A stretch of DNA of 64,000 bases from Kineothrix alysoides (GTDB lineage: Bacteria > Bacillota > Clostridia > Lachnospirales > Lachnospiraceae): contig NZ_JPNB01000001.1 of the NCBI RefSeq assembly GCF_000732725.1, positions 2,046,001 through 2,110,000 on the forward strand, in the 5' to 3' direction. Shown here one piece after another: positions 8,292 through 16,880 of this stretch (the first letter of the stretch is position 1; each line of letters begins with the position of its first letter). The notes below the pieces were generated by a model. The model saw only the letters and a program-made list of their open reading frames with translations. It was not told the DNA's origin and searched no databases. The translations under genes and the position numbers were made by a program.

Positions 8292-9344
8292 TTATCTCGT
8301 CTGTAAGAAAGTATATTCTCTCTTCGCGGCTTCATCATCGGGATATGTAGATAGGTAGCTGTCCAAAAGCACTGCTGCCTTTTTATAATCTCCCAGATAC
8401 TCATAGGTAACGATTTCGTTGAATTTCAACGTCTGCATCATATTATTATTCTCGATATTCATTCCCGTCTGAAAGGCACTCAGCGCTTCCTCATACGCAC
8501 CCATATTCATCTTGCAAAGCCCCAGCTGGTTATAAACCTTGGCATTGGTCTGGTCGTCCGCGATAAAGCTATTATATACGCTTACCGCATAATTGTTATC
8601 TCCCAGTTCCTCATAGGTTTTCCCCAAAAGCAGCACCGCTTCATAGCCTGCCGTCTTTCGCGACTTTTCCAAATAATTCCTGGCATTATCGTAATCCTTC
8701 AAATAGTAATACATCCTGCCTCGCTCGTAATCGGTCATGGACTTCGAACCGCTCTCCAGGGCCGACTGCAAATACTCCTGCCCTACTTCCTTATAACCGT
8801 TTTCCTCCAGTACGAGGTAAATATCGATTAACTGAGTATAATCCTCCTTCGCCAGCGAAATCGCCTTGTCGAAATCTGCCTTCGCCTTATCGAAATCCGT
8901 ACCAATCCTCAGGCACCCCCGCAGGTAATATGCCACCTTATCCTTCGGCAAAAGAGCGATAATGGAATTATAGGCCTCTATGCTCTTATCGGTCTCTCCC
9001 ATCTTGTAATAAGCAGTAGCCAGATAATAATTGATATCATAATCGATTTCATCCACTTGTCCGTTGCTGTGACTAAGGGCCTTCTCAAAAGAAGCTGCCG
9101 CCTCCTCATACATTGTAAGCCCCATATAAGCCAGTCCCTGTCCTCTATATAAAAGACGTTGATTCTCACCGTCCACCATAGCTTTTTCAAAGGATTGAAG
9201 AGCCGCATTATAATCCAGAGCTTCCACCGCCGCCATACCTTCCTTGATGCTGGCGTTCTTATCCTTTTGACCGCAACCGGAAAGTATGCAGCACAAAACT
9301 GCCCCTGCCAAGATTATTTGAAAAATCCTCTTTTGTTCCTTCAT
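8292..9344 (-). CDS. TPR-repeat lipoprotein
   Basis: A 350-residue surface lipoprotein. The signal peptide KRIFQIILAGAVLCCILSGCGQK ends in the lipobox LSGC, so the mature protein would be lipid-anchored to the outer face of the membrane. The rest is a run of about eight to nine tetratricopeptide repeats, for example ALDYNAALQSFEKAM, LTMYEEAAASFEKAL and NMGAYEEALSAFQTG, which usually serve protein-protein contacts. The start is uncertain: the frame is also open at 9356 and 9395, and the upstream sequence is the tail of a repeat also found before the rubrerythrin gene. The partner is unknown. Confidence 0.8.
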   Translation of the reverse strand: MKEQKRIFQIILAGAVLCCILSGCGQKDKNASIKEGMAAVEALDYNAALQSFEKAMVDGENQRLLYRGQGLAYMGLTMYEEAAASFEKALSHSNGQVDEIDYDINYYLATAYYKMGETDKSIEAYNSIIALLPKDKVAYYLRGCLRIGTDFDKAKADFDKAISLAKEDYTQLIDIYLVLEENGYKEVGQEYLQSALESGSKSMTDYERGRMYYYLKDYDNARNYLEKSRKTAGYEAVLLLGKTYEELGDNNYAVSVYNSFIADDQTNAKVYNQLGLCKMNMGAYEEALSAFQTGMNIENNNMMQTLKFNEIVTYEYLGDYKKAAVLLDSYLSTYPDDEAAKREYTFLQTR

Positions 9345-9378
9345 GCCAATAACCATGCCCTTCTTCTCATTTTGCAGT
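9342..9378 (-). repeat. Repeat A tail, copy before the TPR lipoprotein gene
   Basis: On the minus strand this reads as a sequence around AATGAGAAGAAGGGCATGG, followed by TTATTGGCATG. It closely matches 10234-10268 before the rubrerythrin gene (AATGAGAAGAAAGGTATGG, then TGACTGTGATG). Both stretches end on the likely start codon of the downstream gene and contain the purine-rich region that would serve for ribosome binding. Confidence 0.6.
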
Positions 9379-9530
9379 CTTTCCGCCGCAAGCATAAATC
9401 TGCAGATTAAAAATCTTATTTCTGTGCAATAAGATCTTTGTTTTTATATCGGTATTTTATATTATACTACTATATTTTTTATCCTCCTACAACCCTTTAA
9501 AAGTCACAAACTTTTTCCGTTCATCAATTA

Positions 9531-9561
9531 CGTTACTGTTTACTCCGTTATCAGCAACGCA
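9531..9561. repeat. Repeat C, copy 1
   Basis: An approximately 30-bp stretch (GTTACTGTTTACTCCGTTAT, then CAGCAACGCA) that recurs with a few changes at 32981-33011. It lies between the rubrerythrin and TPR lipoprotein genes, in an otherwise featureless 289-bp gap. Confidence 0.5.
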
Positions 9562-9633
9562 AATACACCACGGGTAATCGCCAAAGATAAGCAAGCGTAT
9601 CCTTAACTCGTTTCTTTCACAAGAATTCCTTTA

Positions 9634-10236
9634 TTACTGCAAAGACTCATAAGGTGATAATTCAAAACGGATGAAGTAACCCCTGTCGTGGTCACATACC
9701 GGACAGTTCTTCGGCGCTTCCTCTCCTTCGTATACGAAACCGCAGTTTAAGCAGAACCATGCAGTCTTCACATCGGATATGAACAGCCTTTTTTCTTCTA
9801 AAAGCTGCGCAAACCTTCCGAAGCGGTCGCCGTGGAGCTTTTCTATCTGGGCAATCATATGGAAGGAAGCGGCTACCTTGTCAAAGCCCTCCTCCCTCGC
9901 CTTGTCTCCGAATGACTTATACACCGAATCATGTTCCTCATATTCGTTATGCTGAGCCATGCGCAGAAGCTCTGATACATCGTCTGTGATATCCACAGGA
10001 TAGCTGCCGTCCACATGAATATTTTCTCCTGACAGCTCCTTCAAATGATTATAGAAAACCTCGGCATGTTCCTTCTCCTGATTCGCCGTATATTCAAAAA
10101 TAGCGCTGATTACATATAAATTTTCCTTTTTGGCCCTGGAGGCCGCAAATGTATAGCGGTTTCTCGCCTGGCTTTCTCCCGCGAACGCCCTCATCAGATT
10201 ATCCTTCGTCTCACTGTTCTTAAAATCTGCTCCCAT
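9634..10236 (-). CDS. rbr: Rubrerythrin
   Basis: Non-haem di-iron peroxidase that protects anaerobes from hydrogen peroxide. This 200-residue protein has the ferritin-like four-helix domain first (NLMRAFAGESQARNRYTF, EYTANQEKEHAEVF, EEGFDKVAASFHMIAQIEKLHGDRF), giving the conserved Glu/His di-iron ligands. A C-terminal rubredoxin domain follows, with CLNCGFVYEG and CPVCDHDRGYF (two CxxC pairs binding one iron). MGADFKNSETK matches the usual rubrerythrin start; an in-frame ATG lies four codons earlier. The frame stays open upstream into an intergenic repeat. Confidence 0.93.
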   Translation of the reverse strand: MGADFKNSETKDNLMRAFAGESQARNRYTFAASRAKKENLYVISAIFEYTANQEKEHAEVFYNHLKELSGENIHVDGSYPVDITDDVSELLRMAQHNEYEEHDSVYKSFGDKAREEGFDKVAASFHMIAQIEKLHGDRFGRFAQLLEEKRLFISDVKTAWFCLNCGFVYEGEEAPKNCPVCDHDRGYFIRFELSPYESLQ

Positions 10237-10356
10237 CACAGTCACCATACCTTTCTTCTCATTCTGCTTCTTCTTCGCAGCAGGCACTGCTTTTGTTCCA
10301 CGCGTGCAACTGCGCATCGGCATTTTCCATAACAGGGGCGCTTTCCTATTACAGAA
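10234..10356 (-). repeat. Repeat A, copy 1 (with tail reaching the rubrerythrin start)
   Basis: The core lies at about 10284-10356: on the minus strand TTTTCTGTAATAGGAAAGCG, a GATGCGCAGTTGCACGCG palindrome-like segment, then GGAACAAAAGC. Other copies are at 12437-12513, 23275-23345 and 29815-29890. This copy starts in the U tract of the terminator at 10361-10387 and continues through the tail (10234-10268) to the rubrerythrin start codon. The reading frame of rubrerythrin is open through it (MRSCTRGTKAV...), though I do not think that extension is translated. Confidence 0.65.
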
Positions 10357-10360
10357 AATA

Positions 10361-10387
10361 CCGGCGGCAGTTACATCCTGCCGCCGC
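10361..10387 (-). terminator. Terminator after the kinase-like gene
   Basis: GGCGGCAG and CTGCCGCC pair as an 8-bp GC-rich stem (10363-10385) around a 7-base loop. On the minus strand it is followed by GGTATTTTCTG. It lies 29 bp past the stop of the kinase-like gene and abuts repeat A. Confidence 0.65.
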
Positions 10388-10413
10388 CTTAATATTCATT
10401 ATTTTCTATTTTA

Positions 10414-10944
10414 TTAAGCTTTATTCACATAATCCATGAATTCCTTCGTTTTTGACCAATACTTTATGCCCCAGTTTTCGAAATTCCACTCCTCCATATA
10501 TTCATTGCATTCAAAATCGATATACCAGATGAATCCGTCTGACGCCACGAAGTTCGTAGGAAAATAATCGATGTTCAGATTCAGAGGGTAAAGCAGGCCG
10601 CACATATGACGAATCTGCTCCCGATATCGCTCTTCCATTTTTCCCGTAAGAATCAGCTCATATACGGTAGGCCCGTCTATATACTCCTTTAAAATCCTTT
10701 CCTCTTTTTCATCTGATGCAAGGAGCTTTGGAATCCGTATACCGCTTTTTTCCAAGCGGGCGTAATCGCGCATTTCCGCTTCCAGCTTATTTCCAAATTG
10801 GTAGTAATCGCAGGGTTCATGATGAATTTGTTTTAGCACATACCTTCCGCTTTCATCCTCCGCCAGATAGGAATATCCTCCCTTGCCTTTTCCCAGAAGC
10901 CCTATTACCGTATATTCTTTACCGTTGACCCGCATTTGTTCCAT
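10414..10944 (-). CDS. Short protein-kinase-like protein
   Basis: A 176-residue protein with a protein-kinase-like fold pattern. A glycine-rich loop (GLLGKGKGGYSYLAED) is near residue 15 and a VLKQI lysine near 38. An EMRDYARLEK helix is followed by a hinge at ILKEYIDGP. The catalytic-loop-like NIDYFPTNFV keeps Asp and Asn, and YIDFE stands in place of DFG. It ends soon after this, so most of a normal C-lobe is missing, as in compact RIO/Bud32 or LPS-kinase-like proteins. It begins one base after the MATE gene stop, so the two are cotranscribed. Substrate is unknown. Confidence 0.6.
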   Translation of the reverse strand: MEQMRVNGKEYTVIGLLGKGKGGYSYLAEDESGRYVLKQIHHEPCDYYQFGNKLEAEMRDYARLEKSGIRIPKLLASDEKEERILKEYIDGPTVYELILTGKMEERYREQIRHMCGLLYPLNLNIDYFPTNFVASDGFIWYIDFECNEYMEEWNFENWGIKYWSKTKEFMDYVNKA

Positions 10945-10945
10945 A

Positions 10946-12298
10946 CTATTTTTCCTCTCTTCCTTTCCACTGTGAGAAACGCACCTTAATCCACCAGCCC
11001 AGCATGATGTCCGCTCCTATCCACGCCAGAACCTCCCCGTAAAACACTCCGCTTTCACCGATGAAAAGCGGCAGTGTCAGCGCACAACCGCATCGCATCA
11101 CAAGTTGTACTCCGCTGGAAAACATAGGAAGTATCGAATTGCCCATACCCTGCACACAGGCACGCGTTATATACAGCAAATATAAGAGCGGGAAAAAGCA
11201 TGCCAGCACGATGAGAAAATGATAGCCTGTCCCTATGGCTGCATTCACATCTGCCACATCTCCTGCCAGGAAAAGGCGCAGAATCTTCTTTCCAAGTACC
11301 AGCATAATGGTTGACATAAGTAACGCTGTCACTATCCCTATCGCACTTGCTGCCCGCAGTCCCTTCCTTATTCTGTCATAAAGCCCTGCACCTAGATTCT
11401 GTCCAGTGTAAGTAGACATTCCGTAGCCATAGGAAGAAGCAGCGATTTCCAACAGTCCATACAGCTTATTGGCTGCCGTATATCCTGCAATAAAGAGTAC
11501 TCCGAAGCCGTTGATCACAGACTGCACCACCATTCCTCCAACCGCCGTTATCATATTTTGCAGTCCCATAGGTATGCCGAGCCTGCACTGCTCCAAAAGC
11601 ATCGGCATTTCCATCCTGCACTCTTCCCCCGTAAATCTCAGTATCTCTATTTTATGCAGCTGCACGAAACAAAGAACTGTTGCCAAAAGCTGGGCCAGCA
11701 CGGTTCCCAAGGCCGCACCTTCCATTCCCCAGCCGAATCCGAACACGAACAATATATCCAGTACGATATTGCAAAGAGAGGCCGCCGTCATAGCCCGAAG
11801 GGGCGTGCGACTGTTTCCAAGTGCCCGAAGAATGGCTGAAAATAAATTGTATGCCATGGTAATCGGTAACCCGGCATATAAAATCCGCAAGTAGCCATGG
11901 GAAAGTCCGATAATTTCATCCGGCGTATGTAATAATCGAAGAACCGGATAAATAAGCGCTAATCCTGCCAAAGTGAATAGTACCGCTCCCGCTGCTGACA
12001 GATATACCGCGCTTATGACGGCCTTTTTCACCCCTTTATAATCGGCAGCCCCAAAACGCTGGGCAATTGCCACCGAAAAGCCTTGCGTCAGACCCTGAAT
12101 AAATCCAAACAGTAAAAAAATCATCCACTCCACTGCGCCTACTGCTGCAAGGGCCTTTACTCCCAGTGCCTGTCCCACTATAATCGTGTCAGCAAAGGTA
12201 TAAAGCTGCTGAAACACATTACCGATAAGAAGCGGCACAGCAAAACCAAGCATCAGTCTGCCCGGGCTTCCTACCGTCATATCCCTCGTTGTCTGCAT
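10946..12298 (-). CDS. MATE-family efflux transporter
   Basis: Multidrug/toxin extrusion type secondary transporter that exports drugs or metabolites using an Na+ or H+ gradient. The 450-residue protein has about twelve hydrophobic segments and family stretches: TVGSPGRLMLGFAVPLLIGNVFQQLY near the N-terminus, ADTIIVGQALG, GFSVAIAQRFGA, and the internally repeated ANKLYGLLEI and YTGQNLGAG in the second half. The start codon at 12296-12298 reads MQTTRDMTVG. The kinase-like gene follows with a one-base gap. Confidence 0.9.
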   Translation of the reverse strand: MQTTRDMTVGSPGRLMLGFAVPLLIGNVFQQLYTFADTIIVGQALGVKALAAVGAVEWMIFLLFGFIQGLTQGFSVAIAQRFGAADYKGVKKAVISAVYLSAAGAVLFTLAGLALIYPVLRLLHTPDEIIGLSHGYLRILYAGLPITMAYNLFSAILRALGNSRTPLRAMTAASLCNIVLDILFVFGFGWGMEGAALGTVLAQLLATVLCFVQLHKIEILRFTGEECRMEMPMLLEQCRLGIPMGLQNMITAVGGMVVQSVINGFGVLFIAGYTAANKLYGLLEIAASSYGYGMSTYTGQNLGAGLYDRIRKGLRAASAIGIVTALLMSTIMLVLGKKILRLFLAGDVADVNAAIGTGYHFLIVLACFFPLLYLLYITRACVQGMGNSILPMFSSGVQLVMRCGCALTLPLFIGESGVFYGEVLAWIGADIMLGWWIKVRFSQWKGREEK

Positions 12299-12436
12299 AA
12301 CCTTTTTTCAAGTCTCCTGTCCTGCCTGTGAACAATTTCATCGTTCCATCTGTTTACGACATAATATATATCTCAGATTTTATCATATTTTCTTCCATTT
12401 ATATATCTTTATATCTGTCTTCTGCATATTGAACCT

Positions 12437-12513
12437 GCCACAGCTTTTATTCCGCGCGCGTAGCTGTGCATCCATTCTTTCTGCAACAGGTGCTCTTTCC
12501 TAATTATAGAACA
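12437..12513 (-). repeat. Repeat A, copy 2
   Basis: On the minus strand it reads TTTTGTTCTATAATTAGGAA, then AGAGCACC, a GGATGCACAGCTACGCGCG segment, and GGAATAAAAGCTGTGG. It starts within the U tract of the terminator at 12518-12549 and lies upstream of the MATE gene. It is the same family as 10284-10356 and 29815-29890. Confidence 0.65.
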
Positions 12514-12517
12514 AAAT

Positions 12518-12549
12518 GCAGGCAGATATTATTTTTCCTATCTGCCTGC
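12518..12549 (-). terminator. Terminator after the AraC/GyrI regulator
   Basis: GCAGGCAGATA and TATCTGCCTGC form a perfect 11-bp stem around a 10-base loop. On the minus strand it is followed by ATTTTGTTC. It lies just past the stop of the regulator at 12566. Confidence 0.75.
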
Positions 12550-12565
12550 GCTTTGTTTCCTTCTT

Positions 12566-13441
12566 CTATTCACATTTTCTTATCGGAATCCATATTTCGC
12601 TTAAATACGAGTCACTGTTCATATCTTCTTCCGAGTACCATTCCAGTTCCGGCGCTTCCACTTGCTCATAGCCGGAGTTCGGGAACCATTCCGTAAAAAT
12701 CCGCTTCCATATATTCTGCTGTGCCTCAGGCAGTTTGCCGCGGCACTCGAATTTCACGTACTCCTGTTCCTTGATAATAAGCTCCTTCATGCCCTCCAAT
12801 AACGGTGCATCGGACTCTACAGCTATCATGTAGTCGAACTCCTCTCCTTTTGGATTATAGCAGACTCCGTAAAATTCCGGCCTTCCTTCCTTGCAGGTAT
12901 CCATCATCTTTTCCATGATTCCGTCTTCACATGCATCCTGCCACATCTGCGGAATAACCCTGAAGTTTTCTCCGTTTACCGTAGTAATCGTTTTCACGGT
13001 TCCTGCCAACCGAAATCCTTGCACTTTTTCAATACGATATTTCATTTCACTCACTCCTTTGATTGTGATCTTAAAAGAAATCTTGGGATACAAAGTAAGA
13101 AGAACACCTTTTTCTCTCGCTTCCTTCGGCGTAATTCCGTGCAGATTCTGAAATGCTCTCGCAAAAGATACCGGCGAATCATAGCCATATTTTAACGCGA
13201 TATCGAGCACATTTTCCCCACCCTTTTGAAAGTCCAGTGCCGCCAGGGTCAGCCTTCTTCTGCGGATATATTCCGCCAGGGGAACATCCGCGATAAAGGA
13301 AAACATCCGTTGAAAATTATAAGAAGAGGAGCATGCTCTTTTTGCCGCTTCCGTATAATCAATCTCTTCTGTCAGATTGTCTTCTATATAATTCAGCGCA
13401 GCATTCATTTTGTCCAGCCATTCCATCTCTTTGTCCCTCAT
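12566..13441 (-). CDS. AraC-family regulator with GyrI-like effector domain
   Basis: A 291-residue transcription factor of the Rob/SoxS-like group found with drug-response genes. Residues 1-105 hold the two helix-turn-helix units (DYTEAAKRACSSSYNFQRMF; VLDIALKYGYDSPVSFARAF; LHGITPKEAREKG). Residues 130-290 form a GyrI-like ligand-binding domain (MKYRIEKVQGFRLAGTVKTI at its start; the family is known to bind hydrophobic cations). It sits upstream of the MATE exporter gene on the same strand but is separated from it by a terminator and a repeat. It may control that exporter, which is inference. Confidence 0.85.
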   Translation of the reverse strand: MRDKEMEWLDKMNAALNYIEDNLTEEIDYTEAAKRACSSSYNFQRMFSFIADVPLAEYIRRRRLTLAALDFQKGGENVLDIALKYGYDSPVSFARAFQNLHGITPKEAREKGVLLTLYPKISFKITIKGVSEMKYRIEKVQGFRLAGTVKTITTVNGENFRVIPQMWQDACEDGIMEKMMDTCKEGRPEFYGVCYNPKGEEFDYMIAVESDAPLLEGMKELIIKEQEYVKFECRGKLPEAQQNIWKRIFTEWFPNSGYEQVEAPELEWYSEEDMNSDSYLSEIWIPIRKCE

Positions 13442-13526
13442 TTCCTTATTGATTGTTACAATACAATCATAGGATAGCTTTGCTTTTCATGCGCAACTTT
13501 TTCTGCCCGAAAAAATAAAAGTTTAT

Positions 13527-14312
13527 TTAAATAGTTTTATCAGGCTGCTTAACAAATACATAGGCAGCGGAGTCTGACATCGCCTCCTCATAACAGTATC
13601 CAAGGCGGTCAAAGGCTTTCAGACCTTCCGCATCCTCTACGCTTCTTTCCGCCATAAAACGTACCATCTCCCCCCTGGCCATCTTTGCCTCGGTTCCCTT
13701 GGTCACCAGCTTTCTTCCGCCTTTTTTATCCTCCCTGTAAGTAACAAACTGACAAGTGATAAACGCTGTCTCCGGCGGCAGATGCGCTTCCACCGCTTTA
13801 CTGTATTCCTTTGATGCAAGATTTACAATGAATTTTTCTTCCCGGGCAAGCTTCCGGGCGATGAGCTCTCCCCAAAAATCATATAGACTATTATAGGTAA
13901 CACCGTTTTGTCCCATATCGATTTTCGCCTGCATCTCCAACCGATAGGGTACGATTCCGTCAGCCGCCCGAAGCAGTCCGTAAAAACCGGACAATATGTA
14001 CAAATGCTCTTTCACATATTCCCACTGCCTGTCATCAAAGACAGATGGTGACATGTGAAGATATTGGAGCCCCTCGTAACTTAGCACCGCAGGGGTCAGA
14101 CATTTCGTCAAGTCCATCGTCTTAAGCCGTCTCTCGTTCAAATCAGCGATAGCATCGTTACATTTCCACATTTGCTGGAGTGTTTTCCTATCCAATGTTT
14201 TCAAATAAATCTTCAAAGTTTCGGCCTGCTCCAAAAAGAATGGGAGGGTTTCATAGGGGAGTAAATCCTCTCTTACATTCATCTTTTTAGCAGGAGAAAT
14301 AATAATTTTCAT
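13527..14312 (-). CDS. yaaA: Peroxide stress protein YaaA
   Basis: Member of the UPF0246/DUF328 family; YaaA in Escherichia coli limits intracellular iron during peroxide stress and can bind DNA. The 261-residue protein starts MKIIISPAKKMN and contains YEGLQYLHMSP, LSGFYGLLRAADGIVPYRLEM, YDFWGELIA and NLASKEYSKAV, all typical family stretches at the expected spacing. Near full family length. The gene is probably monocistronic, with rubrerythrin as another peroxide defence gene a few kilobases away. Confidence 0.9.
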   Translation of the reverse strand: MKIIISPAKKMNVREDLLPYETLPFFLEQAETLKIYLKTLDRKTLQQMWKCNDAIADLNERRLKTMDLTKCLTPAVLSYEGLQYLHMSPSVFDDRQWEYVKEHLYILSGFYGLLRAADGIVPYRLEMQAKIDMGQNGVTYNSLYDFWGELIARKLAREEKFIVNLASKEYSKAVEAHLPPETAFITCQFVTYREDKKGGRKLVTKGTEAKMARGEMVRFMAERSVEDAEGLKAFDRLGYCYEEAMSDSAAYVFVKQPDKTI

Positions 14313-14385
14313 ACTTATAGCCTTGCTCTTTCCGGTGTCCGCAGACTTTGCCGCAGAGTAATCCTTTCATTAAAGTTTCCCCTTT

Positions 14386-14760
14386 TCAGAGTTCCCCTTT
14401 TATATGATACCCTTTCATCTTCAGAGCATTTAACGCCTTTTCAAAGTTTTCTTCTTTTACCAATATGTAGTCCGTATTATAAGTAGAGATTGCAAAGATT
14501 CCAATTTTTTCTCCGGCCAGAACTCCCGATATTTCCGAAAGGATTCCTGTTAATGAAAAATCCAGAACGCCTTCAATCCGAAACGCTCTCCATCCATCCT
14601 CCCGCTGCGTTGTATTCTGAGGCACGAACTGCGTGCTGCAAACGAACGAAAGCTCTTCGTCCGTCTTGCCAAGAAAGCAAAATTCATCCTCAAAATTTAT
14701 CCCTTTCATATTCTCCAGCTTACACACACTAAACGCTCTGTCAATTATTTTTATATCCAT
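14386..14760 (-). CDS. ACT-domain protein
   Basis: A 124-residue protein of the COG3603/CASTOR-like ACT group. The N-terminal part (AFSVCKLENM) is followed by an ACT fold: WRAFRIEGVLDFSLTGILSEISGVLAGEKIGIFAISTYNTDYILVKE. This pattern, with the IGIFAISTYNTDYIL strand, is typical of proteins that bind amino acids as allosteric sensors. No catalytic domain is attached. It has its own ribosome-binding site and no clear operon partner, so its target is unknown. Confidence 0.8.
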   Translation of the reverse strand: MDIKIIDRAFSVCKLENMKGINFEDEFCFLGKTDEELSFVCSTQFVPQNTTQREDGWRAFRIEGVLDFSLTGILSEISGVLAGEKIGIFAISTYNTDYILVKEENFEKALNALKMKGYHIKGEL

Positions 14761-14864
14761 ATCCTATCCTTTCACAGCTCTCTGTTTTCTTTATAACTTC
14801 TTCTTTCTGCCAAATCACCGAACACTTGCCGCTCCTTTATTTTTCGCCTTCATGTATGCGATAA

Positions 14865-14888
14865 AGCCTCCGTTCACACTCGGAGGCT
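14865..14888 (-). terminator. Hairpin downstream of the ABC exporter pair
   Basis: AGCCTCCG and CGGAGGCT form a perfect 8-bp stem around an 8-base loop. On the minus strand it is followed by TTTAT, a weak U tract; on the plus strand an AGCTTTTTT run follows 14 bp later. It probably ends the minus-strand transporter operon that stops at 15132. Confidence 0.5.
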
Positions 14889-14933
14889 CAATCCAAAAAG
14901 CTTTTTTAATTATAACTGATTTCTTATAAAAAG

Positions 14934-15018
14934 TATACCTTGTCCGCAAGCGGACAAAGTATGTTTATGCACACTCGCTCTGCTCGGCGCAGTATAATAT
15001 TGTTAAAATATTATACCT
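14934..15018. repeat. Repeat B, copy 1
   Basis: An 85-bp sequence that recurs in the same orientation at 48123-48206 with only a handful of mismatches. It contains two perfect inverted repeats: TTGTCCGC/GCGGACAA around two bases, and GTATAATATT/AATATTATAC around GTTAA. Between them is a conserved segment reading GCACACTCGCTCTGCTCGGC. The layout suggests a structured RNA or a small mobile palindromic element. Confidence 0.7.
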
Positions 15019-15131
15019 TCCATCTCTTCTGCAAGCTCCATTCTTTCTTAATCCAGCCTGCGGCTTCATGGCAGCAATTCATACACAGAAATGCTGAGTA
15101 AAATGCTATAAGGTTTGAAAAACATATGATT

Positions 15132-16880
15132 TTACGCCAGCTTCCACCCTTCTGCTTTCTCCCGCAGCCCTACAAAACGCTTATATAACCCGTCCTGTGC
15201 GATTAGCTCCTCGTGGGTTCCTTTCTGTATAATTTTCCCTTCGTCCAGCACAAGTATCTGCTGTGCGTTCTCGATAGTGGCAAGCCGGTGTGCAATAACA
15301 ATCATCGTCTTGCCTTTAGACAAGGCAGAAATCGCCCGTTGGATCAAATGTTCGTTTTCAGGGTCTACGCTGGCGGTAGCTTCATCCAGAATAATAACAG
15401 GCGCATCTTTTAAAATCGCTCTGGCAAGGGAAATACGCTGCTTCTCTCCGCCGGAAAGGGAAGAACCGCCTTCTCCGACCACCGTATGATACCCATCCGG
15501 AAGCTTTTCGATAAAATCGTGACAGCATGCCTTCTTTGCTGCCGTAATAATTTCCTCCATAGATGCCTCCGGCTTTCCGAAGCGGATATTATTTAATACC
15601 GTATCATGAAACAAATAGACATTCTGAAATACCATACTGATATTGCTGAGCAGGCTGTCACAAGCCAAATCCCGAATATCTGTTTCTCCAAGGCAGATAC
15701 GGCCTTTGTTCACGTCGTAAAACCGGGCCAGAAGGTTACAGACGGTAGTCTTGCCGGAGCCGGACGGACCTACAATAGCCGTAGTGGTACCCTGCGGGAT
15801 TTCAAATGAAATATTATCCAATACCTTCCTCTTATCGTATCCGAAGGAAACTCCCTCAAACCCCACCGAAAAATTAAGAAGCGGCTTATGAACAGAGTCC
15901 TCGTCGATAAAACGGGCTTTTTCAATCTCTTCAATTTTATTCATAGCCGTCTCCATAAGCTCCATGGTATGCGCCGCATTATTGACCTGTTCTACCTGGG
16001 AGAACAACTCGAAGGAAAAAATAGCCATCATAAGAAAAACGGGCAGCGGCAAGAAGCCGTCTACAGTCATTAAGGCCGTCACTAATACGACAGCGACAGA
16101 GGCAAGCTTTAAACATAGTTGATGCATTGCATTGCAGCCCACATAATCCAGTTCGATTTTAATATTTATTTTTCTATGGGAACAGTAAGCATCCCGGATG
16201 CCCTGCACTGCCACCCCCTCCTGCCCATACGCTTTGACCACGGCAATTCCCCGGATATACTCGATTACCGCTGTAATCAGCTCGTTTTGGGCTTTCTGAT
16301 GTACTATAGCATTTTTATGGCTTCCTTTACTGAGAAGATACAAAAAGAAGCCTGAGCCCGTAATTCCCAAAATGCAAATGAGTGCAGCCTGCCAGCAGAA
16401 GAAGCCAAGACATGCAATCATTGCTGCCGCATGAATGTACGCTCCCACCAAAGTATCCGTCATCTTCATGGCATACATTTCAAAAACAGACAAATCGGTA
16501 GTGACCGCACCGCTGATTTCTCCCGTGTTATTCTTATCGAAAAAGCCCAGGGATACCCTTTTTAAAATGTCGCCGATACGAATACGCTCTTCTGCGGTTT
16601 TTTCATAAGCGATGCTCTCCTGAAAGGTCGCCCTCAAATAGGAAAACAAGAAACGCCCCAAAATGACTACGATCATAAATACAAGCGCCCACAGTGCCAA
16701 AACAGGTGATAATTCTATTTCATCCCGACTATCCTTGATCATAAGGTCCAGAAAGTAAGCCGCCCCCATAATCGGCATCGCCGTAAACATCGTTTGAAGA
16801 AAGGAAAAAAGGAATCCCCAATATAAGCGCCTCTTACGCCCGCCGGTCCACCGGATAATACGTTTCATCGTTCTAAACAT
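15132..16880 (-). CDS. Exporter-fold ABC transporter subunit (YbtQ-like half)
   Basis: A 582-residue half transporter: six membrane segments (about residues 15-300), then a nucleotide-binding domain with Walker A GPSGSGKTTVC, signature LSGGEKQRISLARAI, Walker B VIILDEATASVDPENE and switch His IAHRL. The ATG of MFRTMKR is chosen because GGGAGG precedes it and it overlaps the upstream partner gene by 8 bp. The pair would form a heterodimer. Its sequence character (YIRGIAVVKAYG, VNNAAHTMELMETAMNKI) and the AraC/ECF neighbours resemble YbtPQ-type siderophore importers, but a drug or peptide exporter is possible. Confidence 0.82.
   Translation of the reverse strand: MFRTMKRIIRWTGGRKRRLYWGFLFSFLQTMFTAMPIMGAAYFLDLMIKDSRDEIELSPVLALWALVFMIVVILGRFLFSYLRATFQESIAYEKTAEERIRIGDILKRVSLGFFDKNNTGEISGAVTTDLSVFEMYAMKMTDTLVGAYIHAAAMIACLGFFCWQAALICILGITGSGFFLYLLSKGSHKNAIVHQKAQNELITAVIEYIRGIAVVKAYGQEGVAVQGIRDAYCSHRKINIKIELDYVGCNAMHQLCLKLASVAVVLVTALMTVDGFLPLPVFLMMAIFSFELFSQVEQVNNAAHTMELMETAMNKIEEIEKARFIDEDSVHKPLLNFSVGFEGVSFGYDKRKVLDNISFEIPQGTTTAIVGPSGSGKTTVCNLLARFYDVNKGRICLGETDIRDLACDSLLSNISMVFQNVYLFHDTVLNNIRFGKPEASMEEIITAAKKACCHDFIEKLPDGYHTVVGEGGSSLSGGEKQRISLARAILKDAPVIILDEATASVDPENEHLIQRAISALSKGKTMIVIAHRLATIENAQQILVLDEGKIIQKGTHEELIAQDGLYKRFVGLREKAEGWKLA

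Larger units (their letters stand above)
14761..15131. other. Gene-free stretch: hairpin plus repeat B copy 1
   Basis: No convincing gene is present. The stretch holds a terminator-like hairpin (14865-14888) and the structured repeat B (14934-15018). The remaining sequence shows nothing I can name. Confidence 0.6.
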
